This document shows positions 35,372 to 44,957 of a stretch of 64,000 bases of DNA, piece after piece. How positions within the stretch are numbered: position 1 is the stretch's first letter; the number at the start of each line of letters is the position of its first letter. The notes beneath the pieces are model-generated. The model saw only the letters and a list, made by a program, of their open reading frames with translations. It ran no database searches and was not told the origin of the DNA. Location of the stretch: positions 62,001-126,000 of the forward strand of contig NZ_JAGGRL010000009.1 of NCBI RefSeq assembly GCF_018612915.1, written 5' to 3'. This DNA is from Stenotrophomonas sp. ISL-67 (lineage in GTDB: Bacteria; Pseudomonadota; Gammaproteobacteria; Xanthomonadales; Xanthomonadaceae). A program made the position numbers and the translations under genes.

Positions 35372-36261
35372 AGACCGCCCTGCGCCTGTCGCCCCTGTTG
35401 CTCGCCGTCGGCCTGGCCTTGTCCGCGCAGGCCTTCGCCGCCGAAGACCCGGCCGTGGCCCAGCTCACCCAACGCCTGATCGCGATCCAGGCCAACCCGG
35501 ACGCCAGCGAGCTGGCCGCCTATGAACGCCTGCAGGCCCAGCAGGCCATTGCCGCCTTGGCCGATGCCAAGCGCCGTGACCTCGACCAGGCCCGCTACCT
35601 GGCCGACCGCCGGGTGGAGATTGCCGAAACCAGCGTGCGCGCCGCCCTGGCCAAGCGCGAAGTGACCCAGCTCGAGCGCACCCGCAGCGACCTGCTGATC
35701 GAAGCCAGCCGCCGCGATGCCCAGCGTGCCCGCCAGGAAAGCGAGCGGCTGCGCGTGCAGGCGCAGATCCAGGCCGAAGAGTCCGACCGCCTGCGCCTGG
35801 CCGCCGAAACCGAAGCGCTGGCCCGCCAGGACGCCGAAACCGCCCTGACCAGCGTGGCCGGCAAGCAGACCGCGCGGCTGAGCGCGGCCCAGCAGAACGC
35901 CGCCAAGCTGGCCCGCGAAGAGGCCGAATTGGTCTCGGGCAACACGCTGCCGGGCTCGAAGTTCAACAGCCGCGGCGAGGTGTTCACCTTTGCCGGCGAT
36001 GCCTTCGCCAGTGGCACGGGTGCGCTCTCGGCCGGTGCCAAAGGCCAGGCCAAGGCGCTCGCCGAGTACCTGAACATCGGCAAGAAGGGCCGGGTCCGGA
36101 TCGAGGCCTACGACGCCGCCGCCGGGGTAGGGCAGCAGCGTGCCGACGCCCTGCGCGATGCCCTGGTGGGGGCCGGCGTCAGCGCCAGCCGCCTGCAGGT
36201 CAGCGGCAAGAAGGCGGCAGCGACCAAGGCACGTTCGGCCGAGGTCATCATCGCGCCGTGA
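35368..36261 (+). CDS. OmpA-family protein with long coiled coil
   Basis: 297 residues: signal peptide MKTALRLSPLLLAVGLALSA, a coiled coil of about 150 residues (QQAIAALADAKRRDLDQARY onward), and an OmpA-like C-terminal domain (FAGDAFASGTGALSAGAKGQ, RADALRDALVGAGVSASRL). The peptidoglycan-binding motif is weakened: the usual TDxxG...N...R reads AYDAAAGVGQQRA, so anchoring to the wall is not certain. Start overlaps the DUF4398 stop (ATGA). The DUF4398/OmpA pair is a common envelope module of unknown role. Confidence 0.82.
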   Translation: MKTALRLSPLLLAVGLALSAQAFAAEDPAVAQLTQRLIAIQANPDASELAAYERLQAQQAIAALADAKRRDLDQARYLADRRVEIAETSVRAALAKREVTQLERTRSDLLIEASRRDAQRARQESERLRVQAQIQAEESDRLRLAAETEALARQDAETALTSVAGKQTARLSAAQQNAAKLAREEAELVSGNTLPGSKFNSRGEVFTFAGDAFASGTGALSAGAKGQAKALAEYLNIGKKGRVRIEAYDAAAGVGQQRADALRDALVGAGVSASRLQVSGKKAAATKARSAEVIIAP

Positions 36262-36300
36262 ACAGCGTGATGACCAAGGTCCAATCGTGGGGATTTGCCG

Positions 36301-36325
36301 GTAGGTCACGACCGTTGGTCGTGGC
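36301..36325 (+). repeat. Single SMAG-type element
   Basis: GTAGGTCACGACCGTTGGTC followed by GTGGC, a GTAG-headed palindrome 40 bases past the OmpA-like gene. Confidence 0.8.
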
Positions 36326-36429
36326 TGCGTCAGAATGACGCAACCCCATGTTTTTGTTTAATTTTCGTTGGACTGCGCGTTCAGGCTGAACCTCCACTGG
36401 AGCGCGCCAGCGATTTCAAACGAACCCCT

Positions 36430-36650
36430 TGAACCGGCTCCTTGGCAGGCGTAGGGTCAATTGTCCGGGTGGCCTTCCGCGACCCGGACGATTGGAGGGC
36501 CGGGCCGATGCATCGAGGGCACGAACCAGAGCAGTCTGCAGGCCGGGCAACCCCGGCTGTGTGCCTGGGTTCGGCTGCGATGGCGGTGGATGCCGGCGCT
36601 CCTCCCGAAGCAACGCCCCGTGCCTTACCAGCCGGGGCGTTCTTGTTTGT
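36430..36650 (+). other. Structured intergenic segment, candidate small RNA
   Basis: No protein gene is supported here. The plus strand can form a 13-bp stem (CAATTGTCCGGGT at 36458-36470 with ACCCGGACGATTG at 36482-36494, one G-U pair), a second stem (GCCGGG at 36542-36547 with CCCGGC at 36552-36557) and then a terminator hairpin at 36612-36641. This order looks like a discrete structured transcript or a leader. It does not match RNase P, SRP, tmRNA or 6S RNA hallmarks that I know. Confidence 0.45.
36612..36648 (+). terminator. Rho-independent terminator
   Basis: AACGCCCCG (36612-36620) pairs with CGGGGCGTT (36633-36641), followed by T-rich TCTTGTTT. It ends a transcript coming from the left, just before the DUF465 gene. 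Confidence 0.8.
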
Positions 36651-36676
36651 GCTGTAAACGCGATAGGAGGTTCATC

Positions 36677-36895
36677 ATGTTTGAAGGTCAGCCCCAGAGT
36701 GAAATCGACGCACGCCGCCAGCGTGATCCGGAATTCAAGGCGCTTTACGAACGGCACCAGAAGTTGAACAAGAAGTGTATGGATGCCGAGCTGGGCGTAC
36801 TTCCGATAGATGGTGGAACTCTGGGCCAGATGAAGCGTGAGAAGCTGCTGGCAAAGCAGAAGCTGGAACGGATGTACTCCTCCCCCCTGAATTAA
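36677..36895 (+). CDS. YdcH/DUF465 family small protein
   Basis: 72 residues, MFEGQPQSEIDARRQRDPEF then KALYERHQKLNKK and QMKREKLLAKQKLERMY, the short helical hairpin of the DUF465 (YdcH) family. AGGAGG lies just before the ATG at 36677, a near-perfect ribosome site. Function unknown. It is isolated by a terminator upstream and repeats downstream. Confidence 0.85.
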   Translation: MFEGQPQSEIDARRQRDPEFKALYERHQKLNKKCMDAELGVLPIDGGTLGQMKREKLLAKQKLERMYSSPLN

Positions 36896-36901
36896 CGTCC
36901 C

Positions 36902-37025
36902 TGCGTGCCGGCCCCACGGTCGGCACCTGCCACCCAACGCCGCGGGCGGCGTCCGTCTCCTCGTCGACGGGCGCCGTCCGCGTCGCTCTTTCCGGGCTGT
37001 CCCCACACGCATGGCGTGTCTCTAC
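36902..37025. repeat. Two SMAG-type palindromes between DUF465 and cbs
   Basis: A degenerate GTGCCGGCCCCACGGTCGGCAC near 36902-36924, and a clear minus-oriented copy CACACGCATGGCGTGTCTCT followed by AC at about 37004-37025. No gene in between. Confidence 0.7.
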
Positions 37026-37081
37026 CATCTGTCGGATAATCGGGGGTCCGGCCGCCCTGCGGCGCGAATCGATGTGACCCG

Positions 37082-38452
<1,371 letters not shown>

Positions 38453-38582
38453 GCGCGCGATGGCCGACGTTCGGCACTCAACCTGCGTTTATCCGCGTCA
38501 ACGGCTGATTAAGCCTGCGCTGATAGACTTCCGCTCCATTTAAAGCGGGCCCCGTTTGGGGCTCTCAATCGCTGGGAATCCC

Positions 38583-39776
38583 ATGTCCGATCCTGCAGCC
38601 TCCGGGCACTCCAAGCGCCAGCTCGCGCTGGCCACGCTGGCCATCCATGGTGGGCAGTCGCCCGACCCGAGCACCGGCGCGGTGATGCCGCCGATCTACG
38701 CCACTTCCACCTACGCCCAGTCGAGCCCCGGCGAGCACCAGGGCTTCGAGTACTCGCGCACCCACAACCCGACCCGCTTCGCCTATGAGCGTTGCGTGGC
38801 CTCGCTGGAGGGTGGCAGCCGTGGCTACGCCTTCGCCTCGGGCATGGCCGCCACCGCCACGGTGATGGAGCTGCTGGATGCCGGCAGCCACGTGGTGGCG
38901 ATGGACGACATCTACGGCGGCACGTTCCGCCTGTTCGAGCGCGTGCGCAAGCGCACCGCCGGGCTGCAGTTCGGCTTCGTCGACCTGACCGACCTGGCTG
39001 CCTTCGAAGCGGCGATCACCCCGCAGACGAAGATGGTCTGGATCGAAACCCCGACCAACCCGATGCTCAAGATCGTGGACATCGCCGCAGTCGCCGCCAT
39101 CGCCAAGCGCCATGGCCTGATCGTGGTGGTGGACAACACCTTCGCCTCGCCGATGCTGCAGCGCCCGCTGGAGCTGGGCGCGGACCTGGTCCTGCACTCG
39201 GCCACCAAGTACCTCAACGGCCACTCGGACATGGTCGGCGGCATGGTGGTGGTGGGCGACAACGCCGAACTTGCCGAGCAGATGGCCTTCCTGCAGAACT
39301 CCATCGGGGGCGTGCAGGGTCCGTTCGACAGCTTCCTGGCCCTGCGTGGCCTGAAGACCCTGCCGCTGCGCATGAAGGCGCACTGCGCCAATGCGCTGGC
39401 CCTGGCCCAGTGGCTGGAAACGCACCCGGCGGTGGAAAAGGTGATCTACCCGGGCCTGGTCTCGCATCCGCAGCATGAACTGGCCACGCGCCAGATGAAC
39501 GGCTACGGCGGCATCGTCTCGATCGTGCTCAAGGGCGGGTTCGAGGCGGCGAAGCGGTTCTGCGAGAAGACCGAGCTGTTTACCCTGGCCGAATCGCTGG
39601 GGGGGGTGGAAAGCCTGGTGAACCATCCGGCGGTGATGACGCATGCGTCCATTCCGGTGGCGCGGCGTGAGCAGTTGGGCATCAGTGATGCGCTGGTAAG
39701 GCTGAGCGTGGGGGTGGAGGAGTTGGGGGATCTGCAGGTGGATCTGGAGCGGGCGCTGGCCTCCGGGAACCGCTGA
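38583..39776 (+). CDS. metB: Cystathionine gamma-lyase/gamma-synthase, MetB family
   Basis: 397 residues of the Cys/Met-metabolism PLP family. The PLP lysine is in LHSATKYLNGHSDM; YSRTHNPTRFAYE and ESLGGVESLVNHPAVMTH are the family signatures. Lyase and synthase cannot be told apart safely by eye; the cbs neighbour favours the lyase direction, while the locus name in xanthomonads is metB. This gene is the conserved left border of the xanthomonad LPS locus. Its stop is only three bases from the wzm start, so the LPS genes may be read through from it. Confidence 0.9.
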   Translation: MSDPAASGHSKRQLALATLAIHGGQSPDPSTGAVMPPIYATSTYAQSSPGEHQGFEYSRTHNPTRFAYERCVASLEGGSRGYAFASGMAATATVMELLDAGSHVVAMDDIYGGTFRLFERVRKRTAGLQFGFVDLTDLAAFEAAITPQTKMVWIETPTNPMLKIVDIAAVAAIAKRHGLIVVVDNTFASPMLQRPLELGADLVLHSATKYLNGHSDMVGGMVVVGDNAELAEQMAFLQNSIGGVQGPFDSFLALRGLKTLPLRMKAHCANALALAQWLETHPAVEKVIYPGLVSHPQHELATRQMNGYGGIVSIVLKGGFEAAKRFCEKTELFTLAESLGGVESLVNHPAVMTHASIPVARREQLGISDALVRLSVGVEELGDLQVDLERALASGNR

Positions 39777-39779
39777 TCA

Positions 39780-40562
39780 ATGCAGAAGCACGCCAATCTC
39801 ATGTTCCTTTTCCGCCAGCTGTTGGGGCGCGAACTGGCTACACGCTACCGAACCACAACCCTCGGGGTGCTGTGGCTGGTACTGCAGCCGTTGCTGATGC
39901 TTTCCGTGTACACCCTCGTGTTCAGTGGCGTGTTCAAAGCTCGCTGGGCGGGCGCGGATTCCACCGCCGACTTCGCTTTGATGTTGTTTGCCGGCCTGGT
40001 GCCCTTCAGCCTGCTGTCCGAAACGCTGATCACGGCGCCGAACATCATTGCTGGCCAGCCCAACTTCGTAAAGAAAGTCGTGTTCCCCTTGCCGATGCTT
40101 TCGATCGTCAAGGTGGCAGCGGCGCTGACGACTGCGGGTATCGGCCTGGCAATACTGCTGGTAGCGCAGGTCTGGCAATCAGGGCTGCCGTCTGTCTGGG
40201 CGATGACAGCCCCGTTCATCATTCTTGAAATGACCCCGATGCTGCTGGCCATCGCATGGTCTCTGTCCGCGTTGGGCGTGTACCTGCGTGATATCAGCCA
40301 GTTCGTTGGCATCCTCAGCAGCATGTTGCTGTTCCTCAGCCCGATTTTCTTCCCGGCCAAGGCAATGCCGGAAGCAGTGAAGGGGATCATTCATCTCAAT
40401 CCCCTCGTAACACCCATCGAGCAGCTGAGGCTGGTGACGATACAGAACTCGCCTCCCGACCTGACGGCACTGTTGCCGCACTTCACGCTGTCGGTGATTG
40501 CCGCGCTGCTCTCCTATGCGCTCTTCCGCCGCTTGTCGCGCGGCTTCTCGGACGTCCTATGA
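39780..40562 (+). CDS. wzm: Polysaccharide ABC exporter, permease (Wzm)
   Basis: 260 residues with six predicted membrane segments, an ABC-2 type permease. Recognisable stretches are TTLGVLWLVLQPLLMLSVYT, MLFAGLVPFSLLSETL and PIFFPAKAMPEAVKG with the final NPLVTPIEQLR. Wzm proteins move undecaprenyl-linked O-polysaccharide across the inner membrane. It is coupled to wzt (ATGA overlap). Confidence 0.93.
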   Translation: MQKHANLMFLFRQLLGRELATRYRTTTLGVLWLVLQPLLMLSVYTLVFSGVFKARWAGADSTADFALMLFAGLVPFSLLSETLITAPNIIAGQPNFVKKVVFPLPMLSIVKVAAALTTAGIGLAILLVAQVWQSGLPSVWAMTAPFIILEMTPMLLAIAWSLSALGVYLRDISQFVGILSSMLLFLSPIFFPAKAMPEAVKGIIHLNPLVTPIEQLRLVTIQNSPPDLTALLPHFTLSVIAALLSYALFRRLSRGFSDVL

Positions 40563-41794
40563 ACAATTCGCTACCCGATGGCACGTCCGGGCATCTCCAC
40601 GCTGCAATTGAAGTGGTCGATGTAACGAAAGACTATCCTGTCTATGCGAGTCCACAGGATCGCCTGCTCTCGTTGCTCAAGCCTTCTGGCGACCGTGCCA
40701 GTCGTACGTTCCGGGCGTTGGACGGCGTCAATCTGGTCGTACCGCGTGGTGAAACGGTTGGCATCATCGGCCGCAATGGCGCCGGAAAGTCCACGTTGCT
40801 GCAGATCCTTTGCGGAACCGTGCGCCCGACGTCCGGCTCGGTCGCCATCCATGGGCGCTTCGCGGCGTTGCTTGAGCTGGGGGCTGGCTTCAATCCGGAC
40901 TTCTCTGGTCGCGACAATGTGTACCTGAGCGCCTCACTGCTGGGGCTTGCGCGCAAGGAAGTTGATGAGAAGCTGGATGCGATCATTGCATTCGCAGACA
41001 TTGGCGACTTCTTTGATCGTCCGGTGAAAACATATTCCAGCGGCATGTACGTGCGGCTCGCGTTCTCGGTTGCTATCCATACAGAGCCGGATGTGCTGAT
41101 CATCGACGAGGCGCTGTCGGTCGGCGATATCCGATTCCAGATGAAGTGCCTCGCCCGGATCGAACAGATCCGCGCTCGGGGGGCCACGATTCTCTTCGTT
41201 TCCCACTCGTTGGAGCAGGTCAAGCGCTTCTGCCAGACAGCGTTGTGGCTGGAAGGCGGCAAGGTAAAGCTGCATGGCGAGGCAAGCTTTGTGGCAGACC
41301 GTTTCCGCGATTATGAGCTGGGCAAGGAGCAAGCCGCCGAATCCGCCACAGCAGTCTGCAGTGTATCGCCGCCGTCCGGCGCCGTGCCTGCGCACCTGGA
41401 GACAGTGGCACTGAGCACTGACATGCTCGCGCCCTTCGAGCCCTTGAGCGTCGACATCAGTTACAACGTGGTGGACGAAACCATCCACGGCCTGCTGTTG
41501 GGTGTGGCCATCAAGGGGATGGATGGATTGCACATCTTCGGGCCCAATACGTACCTTGAGCGCGTACAGATTCCAATGTCGCGCGGGTCGCACAGGGTGA
41601 CGTACCACATTCCGAAGATGACCCTGTTGACCGGCACCTACCGCGTCGACGTGGGTCTGTTCACCGACAAAGGCCTGGTGTGCCTGGATTACCTGTCCGA
41701 AGCCAGCGCCTTCACCGTAGCGGCCCCTTACTTCAGCGAAGGCGTTGTCTACATTCCCCACGAGTGGAAGGTTCATGACCCAGACGCTGCTTGA
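40559..41794 (+). CDS. wzt: Polysaccharide ABC exporter, ATPase with C-terminal binding domain (Wzt)
   Basis: 411 residues. Walker A GRNGAGKSTLL, signature YSSGMYVRL, Walker B VLIIDEALSVGD, H-loop VSHSLEQV. After the ATPase (about residue 260) comes a beta-rich C-terminal domain of about 150 residues, as in Wzt proteins that recognise the modified non-reducing end of the O-antigen before export. This predicts a capped polymer, in line with the methyltransferase encoded next (20-base overlap). Confidence 0.92.
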   Translation: MNNSLPDGTSGHLHAAIEVVDVTKDYPVYASPQDRLLSLLKPSGDRASRTFRALDGVNLVVPRGETVGIIGRNGAGKSTLLQILCGTVRPTSGSVAIHGRFAALLELGAGFNPDFSGRDNVYLSASLLGLARKEVDEKLDAIIAFADIGDFFDRPVKTYSSGMYVRLAFSVAIHTEPDVLIIDEALSVGDIRFQMKCLARIEQIRARGATILFVSHSLEQVKRFCQTALWLEGGKVKLHGEASFVADRFRDYELGKEQAAESATAVCSVSPPSGAVPAHLETVALSTDMLAPFEPLSVDISYNVVDETIHGLLLGVAIKGMDGLHIFGPNTYLERVQIPMSRGSHRVTYHIPKMTLLTGTYRVDVGLFTDKGLVCLDYLSEASAFTVAAPYFSEGVVYIPHEWKVHDPDAA

Positions 41795-43073
41795 TATTCC
41801 GTTCGACCACTACCAGCGATACGCAGCAGCGGCGCACCTGCTGAATGCGCTCGAGCTTCCCAATCCAAGCGTGCTGGAAGTTGGCGCCAACCGCCAGCGT
41901 CTCCTGGGGCAATTCCTGCCCAGTGCATCGTTGCTGTACACCGACCTGCACGCAGAGGGGGACGAACAGGACTTCGTCGTGGCTGATGCTACAGCGCTCC
42001 CGTTCGCCGACCAGAGCTTTGACTCCATCGTCTCGCTGGATGTGATTGAACACATTCCCGCGCATCTTCGCCGACAGGCCATCGCCGAGATGGCGCGCGT
42101 CGCAGGCCGCGTCGTGATCGTCGGGTTCCCGCCCGACCGTCCATGGGTGCACGCGGCGGAACTCGACGCCAACGGGCGCTGGCAGGAACTCTTCGGCGAC
42201 GACTACGCGTGGTTGCAGGAGCACAAAGAGCTCGGCCTGGTCAACACAGAAGAGGTTGTTGCTACCTTCGAAGCCGCAGGCCTGCAGGTCGTGCGCTTTG
42301 GCCAGGGCAATTCGGACATGTGGTCCAGCCTGATGGGTGCACATTTCATCAAGGTCAAGTTCCCTGAGTTGGAGCCGCTCGTCGCCGCCGCCGATCGCCT
42401 GTACAACAGTCGTGTCTTCGCCGGCGATCAGAGCGATCAGCCTTACCGGGAGTACTACGTGGGGCTGCGCCGCGAGGAAGATGTCGCAAAACTTCGGGCC
42501 AATCCTCCCTTCCAGGCGCAACCGGACGAAGAGGCGACCGCGCTGTTGTCCGGGTTGGCCCACAGCCTGCGATCCCTCGCGCTGCGAACCGATAGCTCGG
42601 AACGTGAGTGGGCGTCCACGGCGCGCCTGCTGGAGGCGTATGCAGCTGATCTCGCTGTCGCCAAGCAGGAATGGGGCGCTACGGCGGCTTTCGCACAGAC
42701 GCTCCAAGCGGCGAAGGATGAAACAGACAAGGCGTTTTTCGCACGCGAAGCCGAGGTCCACGCGCTTCAGGGCGAATGGCAGGCCAGCCAGCAGCAATGG
42801 GACGCACGGCAAGAAGAATGGCAGGCTCTCCAGCAGTCATGGGACGCTCGCGAAGCCGAATTGCTTTCTCGTGAAGAAGTTACCTCCCGACGGTTGACAA
42901 GCGAACGCGAGGCGGATGCCGCCCTGCACCGGCAAGAGCGTGAGGCGCTGGAACGTACGAATGCCGAGGCCGCCGCGGCGTACGCGCGGTCCCGTAGAAA
43001 ATGGAAATCGGCCATGGTTGTGATCGCGCTGGCGGGGCTCAGTGCCGGCGCCGCTGTTGCATGGGTGTTGTGA
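41775..43073 (+). CDS. SAM methyltransferase with coiled coil and C-terminal membrane anchor (putative chain terminator)
   Basis: 432 residues. About 1-160 is a class I methyltransferase (NPSVLEVGANRQRLLGQFL, DATALPFADQSFDSIVSLDV, IEHIPAH). About 260-410 is a long coiled coil with a 14-residue tandem repeat (QGEWQASQQQWDAR then QEEWQALQQSWDAR; 42768-42809 and 42810-42851). The last 20 residues (MVVIALAGLSAGAAVAWVL) form a membrane segment. Methyltransferase plus coiled coil recalls WbdD, whose coiled coil acts as a ruler for O-antigen length. I infer that it methylates the chain end to stop growth. The kinase domain of WbdD is absent. It is coupled to wzt. Confidence 0.8.
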   Translation: MTQTLLDIPFDHYQRYAAAAHLLNALELPNPSVLEVGANRQRLLGQFLPSASLLYTDLHAEGDEQDFVVADATALPFADQSFDSIVSLDVIEHIPAHLRRQAIAEMARVAGRVVIVGFPPDRPWVHAAELDANGRWQELFGDDYAWLQEHKELGLVNTEEVVATFEAAGLQVVRFGQGNSDMWSSLMGAHFIKVKFPELEPLVAAADRLYNSRVFAGDQSDQPYREYYVGLRREEDVAKLRANPPFQAQPDEEATALLSGLAHSLRSLALRTDSSEREWASTARLLEAYAADLAVAKQEWGATAAFAQTLQAAKDETDKAFFAREAEVHALQGEWQASQQQWDARQEEWQALQQSWDAREAELLSREEVTSRRLTSEREADAALHRQEREALERTNAEAAAAYARSRRKWKSAMVVIALAGLSAGAAVAWVL

Positions 43074-43124
43074 TGCGGCTCTTCGAAATGAAAAGAAGAA
43101 ACCGAACCCCTAGGGAGATGTCCA

Positions 43125-44957
43125 ATGCTGACTAAAGTACGAAGCCTGCTCAACGCGGTGTACAGGAGCGTGCGACGTGCCCAGGAGCAGGGTGTCACGG
43201 CGGAAGCCATCCTGTCAGCGGTCAGGCGAGCCGCTGCCAAGGGCCCTCGCCATCTGGTCCGGAAAATCATGGCCTATTCAACCGCGCCGCAAGCGCTTCC
43301 GCAGGTTGAGCCGGACGAGTACGCCCGCTGGCGGAGCACGCAATCCCTCGTACCGGTTCCGGCCGATGCGGGTCTGATCAGCATCGTGATGCCGGTTTGC
43401 AACACGCCCGAAGTGTTCCTGCGGGAGGCCATTGCCAGCGTTGAAGCACAGACTTACTCCCACTGGGAGCTGTGCGTGCATGACGATGCATCGGATCAAG
43501 CTCACGTTGCGCGGATCCTGGGCGAGCTTTCCGCGCGCCTGCCCAATCTGAAGGTGTCGCGGTCAAGCGTACGCCAGGGAATTGCGGCCACCACCAATGC
43601 AGCCGTGTCATTGGCCCAGGGACGGTGGATCACGTTCCTGGACCACGATGACCTGCTGGAACCGGATGCGCTTGCCGCTGTCGTGGCTTCACACATTCAG
43701 ACCGGTGCCGGGATTGTCTACACGGACCATGATGTACTGGGCGATGACGGTAATCTGCGGCATCCGTACTTCAAGCCGGATTGGAACCTGGACCTGTTCC
43801 TGTCGCAGATGTACCTGGGGCATCTCACAAGTTTCGAGGCCCAACTGGTTCGTCAGGCAGGCGGCCTGCGCAGTGGGTGTGATGGCTCGCAGGATTATGA
43901 TCTGGTGCTGCGGTGTGTTGCCGCTGGCGCGACCGTGGCGCATGTTCCTCGCGTTCTGTACCACTGGCGCGCACATGCAGGCTCCACTGCAGCCAATGCC
44001 GATTCGAAGCCGTACGCTCACGACGCAGGCAGGCGCGCTCTGCAGGACCACGTGGTCAAGCGCCATGCGGGCGCGCGGGTGGACGACGGCGCGAACCTGT
44101 TCTGTTACGACGTCCGCTATCCGTACGCGGACCGCGGACCACTGGCGAGCATCATCATTCCTACCCGCGATGGGCTGGATCTGCTGCGCACCTGCGTCGA
44201 GTCGCTGTACGCCAAAACACAGTATCGCGACTTCGAGATCATCGTGGTGGACAACGGTTCCACCGAGCCAGCTACGTTGGCATGGCTCGAGGGGATGTCC
44301 CGGCGTGACAGCTTCCGGGTGATCGCGGCTGACGTACCGTTCAACTGGTCGGCGCTCAACAATCTGGCGGCGCGGGAGGCGCGCGGCGAAGTGCTGGTGT
44401 TCCTCAACAATGATACTGAAATCATCGATGGAGAGTGGTTGCAGCGGTTGGCTGAGAATGCACTTCGCCCCGACGTTGGCGTATGCGGGCCCCTGTTGCT
44501 TTACGGTGACCGGACCATCCAGCACGCTGGTGTCGTCCTGGGCATGGGAGGCTGGGCCGACCACGTATTCAAGGGCGAGGCGCCGGTCCACAACCAGAAT
44601 CTGTTTGTTTCCCCGGTTCTCCAGCGCCAGGTGCTTGCCGTTACCGGAGCATGCATGGTGGTCGCACGCGAAACCTTTGAAGCGCTGGGCGGGTTCGACG
44701 AGTCGTTCATCGTCTGCGGAAGTGACGTTGAGCTATGCCTGCGTGCGTACGCGCGCGACCTCGCCACGGTGTACGTTGCTCGTTCGGTCATGATCCACCA
44801 CGAGTCCAAGACCCGTGACCCCCGCGCGATCCCAGAGAGTGATTTCGTGCGCTCCGCGCAGGCCTATTCGCCGTACCGGGAGGAGGGCGATCCGTTCTTC
44901 AGCCCCAACCTGAACTACATGGCGTCGTCGCCCAGGCTGCGCGAGGAAGTCCAGTGA
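43125..44957 (+). CDS. Double-domain GT2 glycosyltransferase (WsaE-like glycosyltransferase part)
   Basis: 610 residues with two GT2 domains. The first starts ISIVMPVCNTPEVFLREAIA with DxD-like FLDHDDLLE; the second starts ASIIIPTRDGLDLLRTCVES with FLNNDTEIIDGEW and the GGFDESF acceptor loop. Such twin enzymes build rhamnan or similar backbones by alternate transfers. In WsaE of Geobacillus the same pair is fused behind a methyltransferase; here the methyltransferase is the separate preceding gene. The start ATG at 43125 has AGGGAGAT before it. The donor sugar is not proven; rhamnose is likely because rmlB begins at the far end of the locus. Confidence 0.85.
   Translation: MLTKVRSLLNAVYRSVRRAQEQGVTAEAILSAVRRAAAKGPRHLVRKIMAYSTAPQALPQVEPDEYARWRSTQSLVPVPADAGLISIVMPVCNTPEVFLREAIASVEAQTYSHWELCVHDDASDQAHVARILGELSARLPNLKVSRSSVRQGIAATTNAAVSLAQGRWITFLDHDDLLEPDALAAVVASHIQTGAGIVYTDHDVLGDDGNLRHPYFKPDWNLDLFLSQMYLGHLTSFEAQLVRQAGGLRSGCDGSQDYDLVLRCVAAGATVAHVPRVLYHWRAHAGSTAANADSKPYAHDAGRRALQDHVVKRHAGARVDDGANLFCYDVRYPYADRGPLASIIIPTRDGLDLLRTCVESLYAKTQYRDFEIIVVDNGSTEPATLAWLEGMSRRDSFRVIAADVPFNWSALNNLAAREARGEVLVFLNNDTEIIDGEWLQRLAENALRPDVGVCGPLLLYGDRTIQHAGVVLGMGGWADHVFKGEAPVHNQNLFVSPVLQRQVLAVTGACMVVARETFEALGGFDESFIVCGSDVELCLRAYARDLATVYVARSVMIHHESKTRDPRAIPESDFVRSAQAYSPYREEGDPFFSPNLNYMASSPRLREEVQ

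Noticed and set aside
36430..36650. 6S RNA, SRP RNA or RNase P RNA
   Set aside because: None of the conserved core sequences of these RNAs is present; kept only as an unassigned structured segment.
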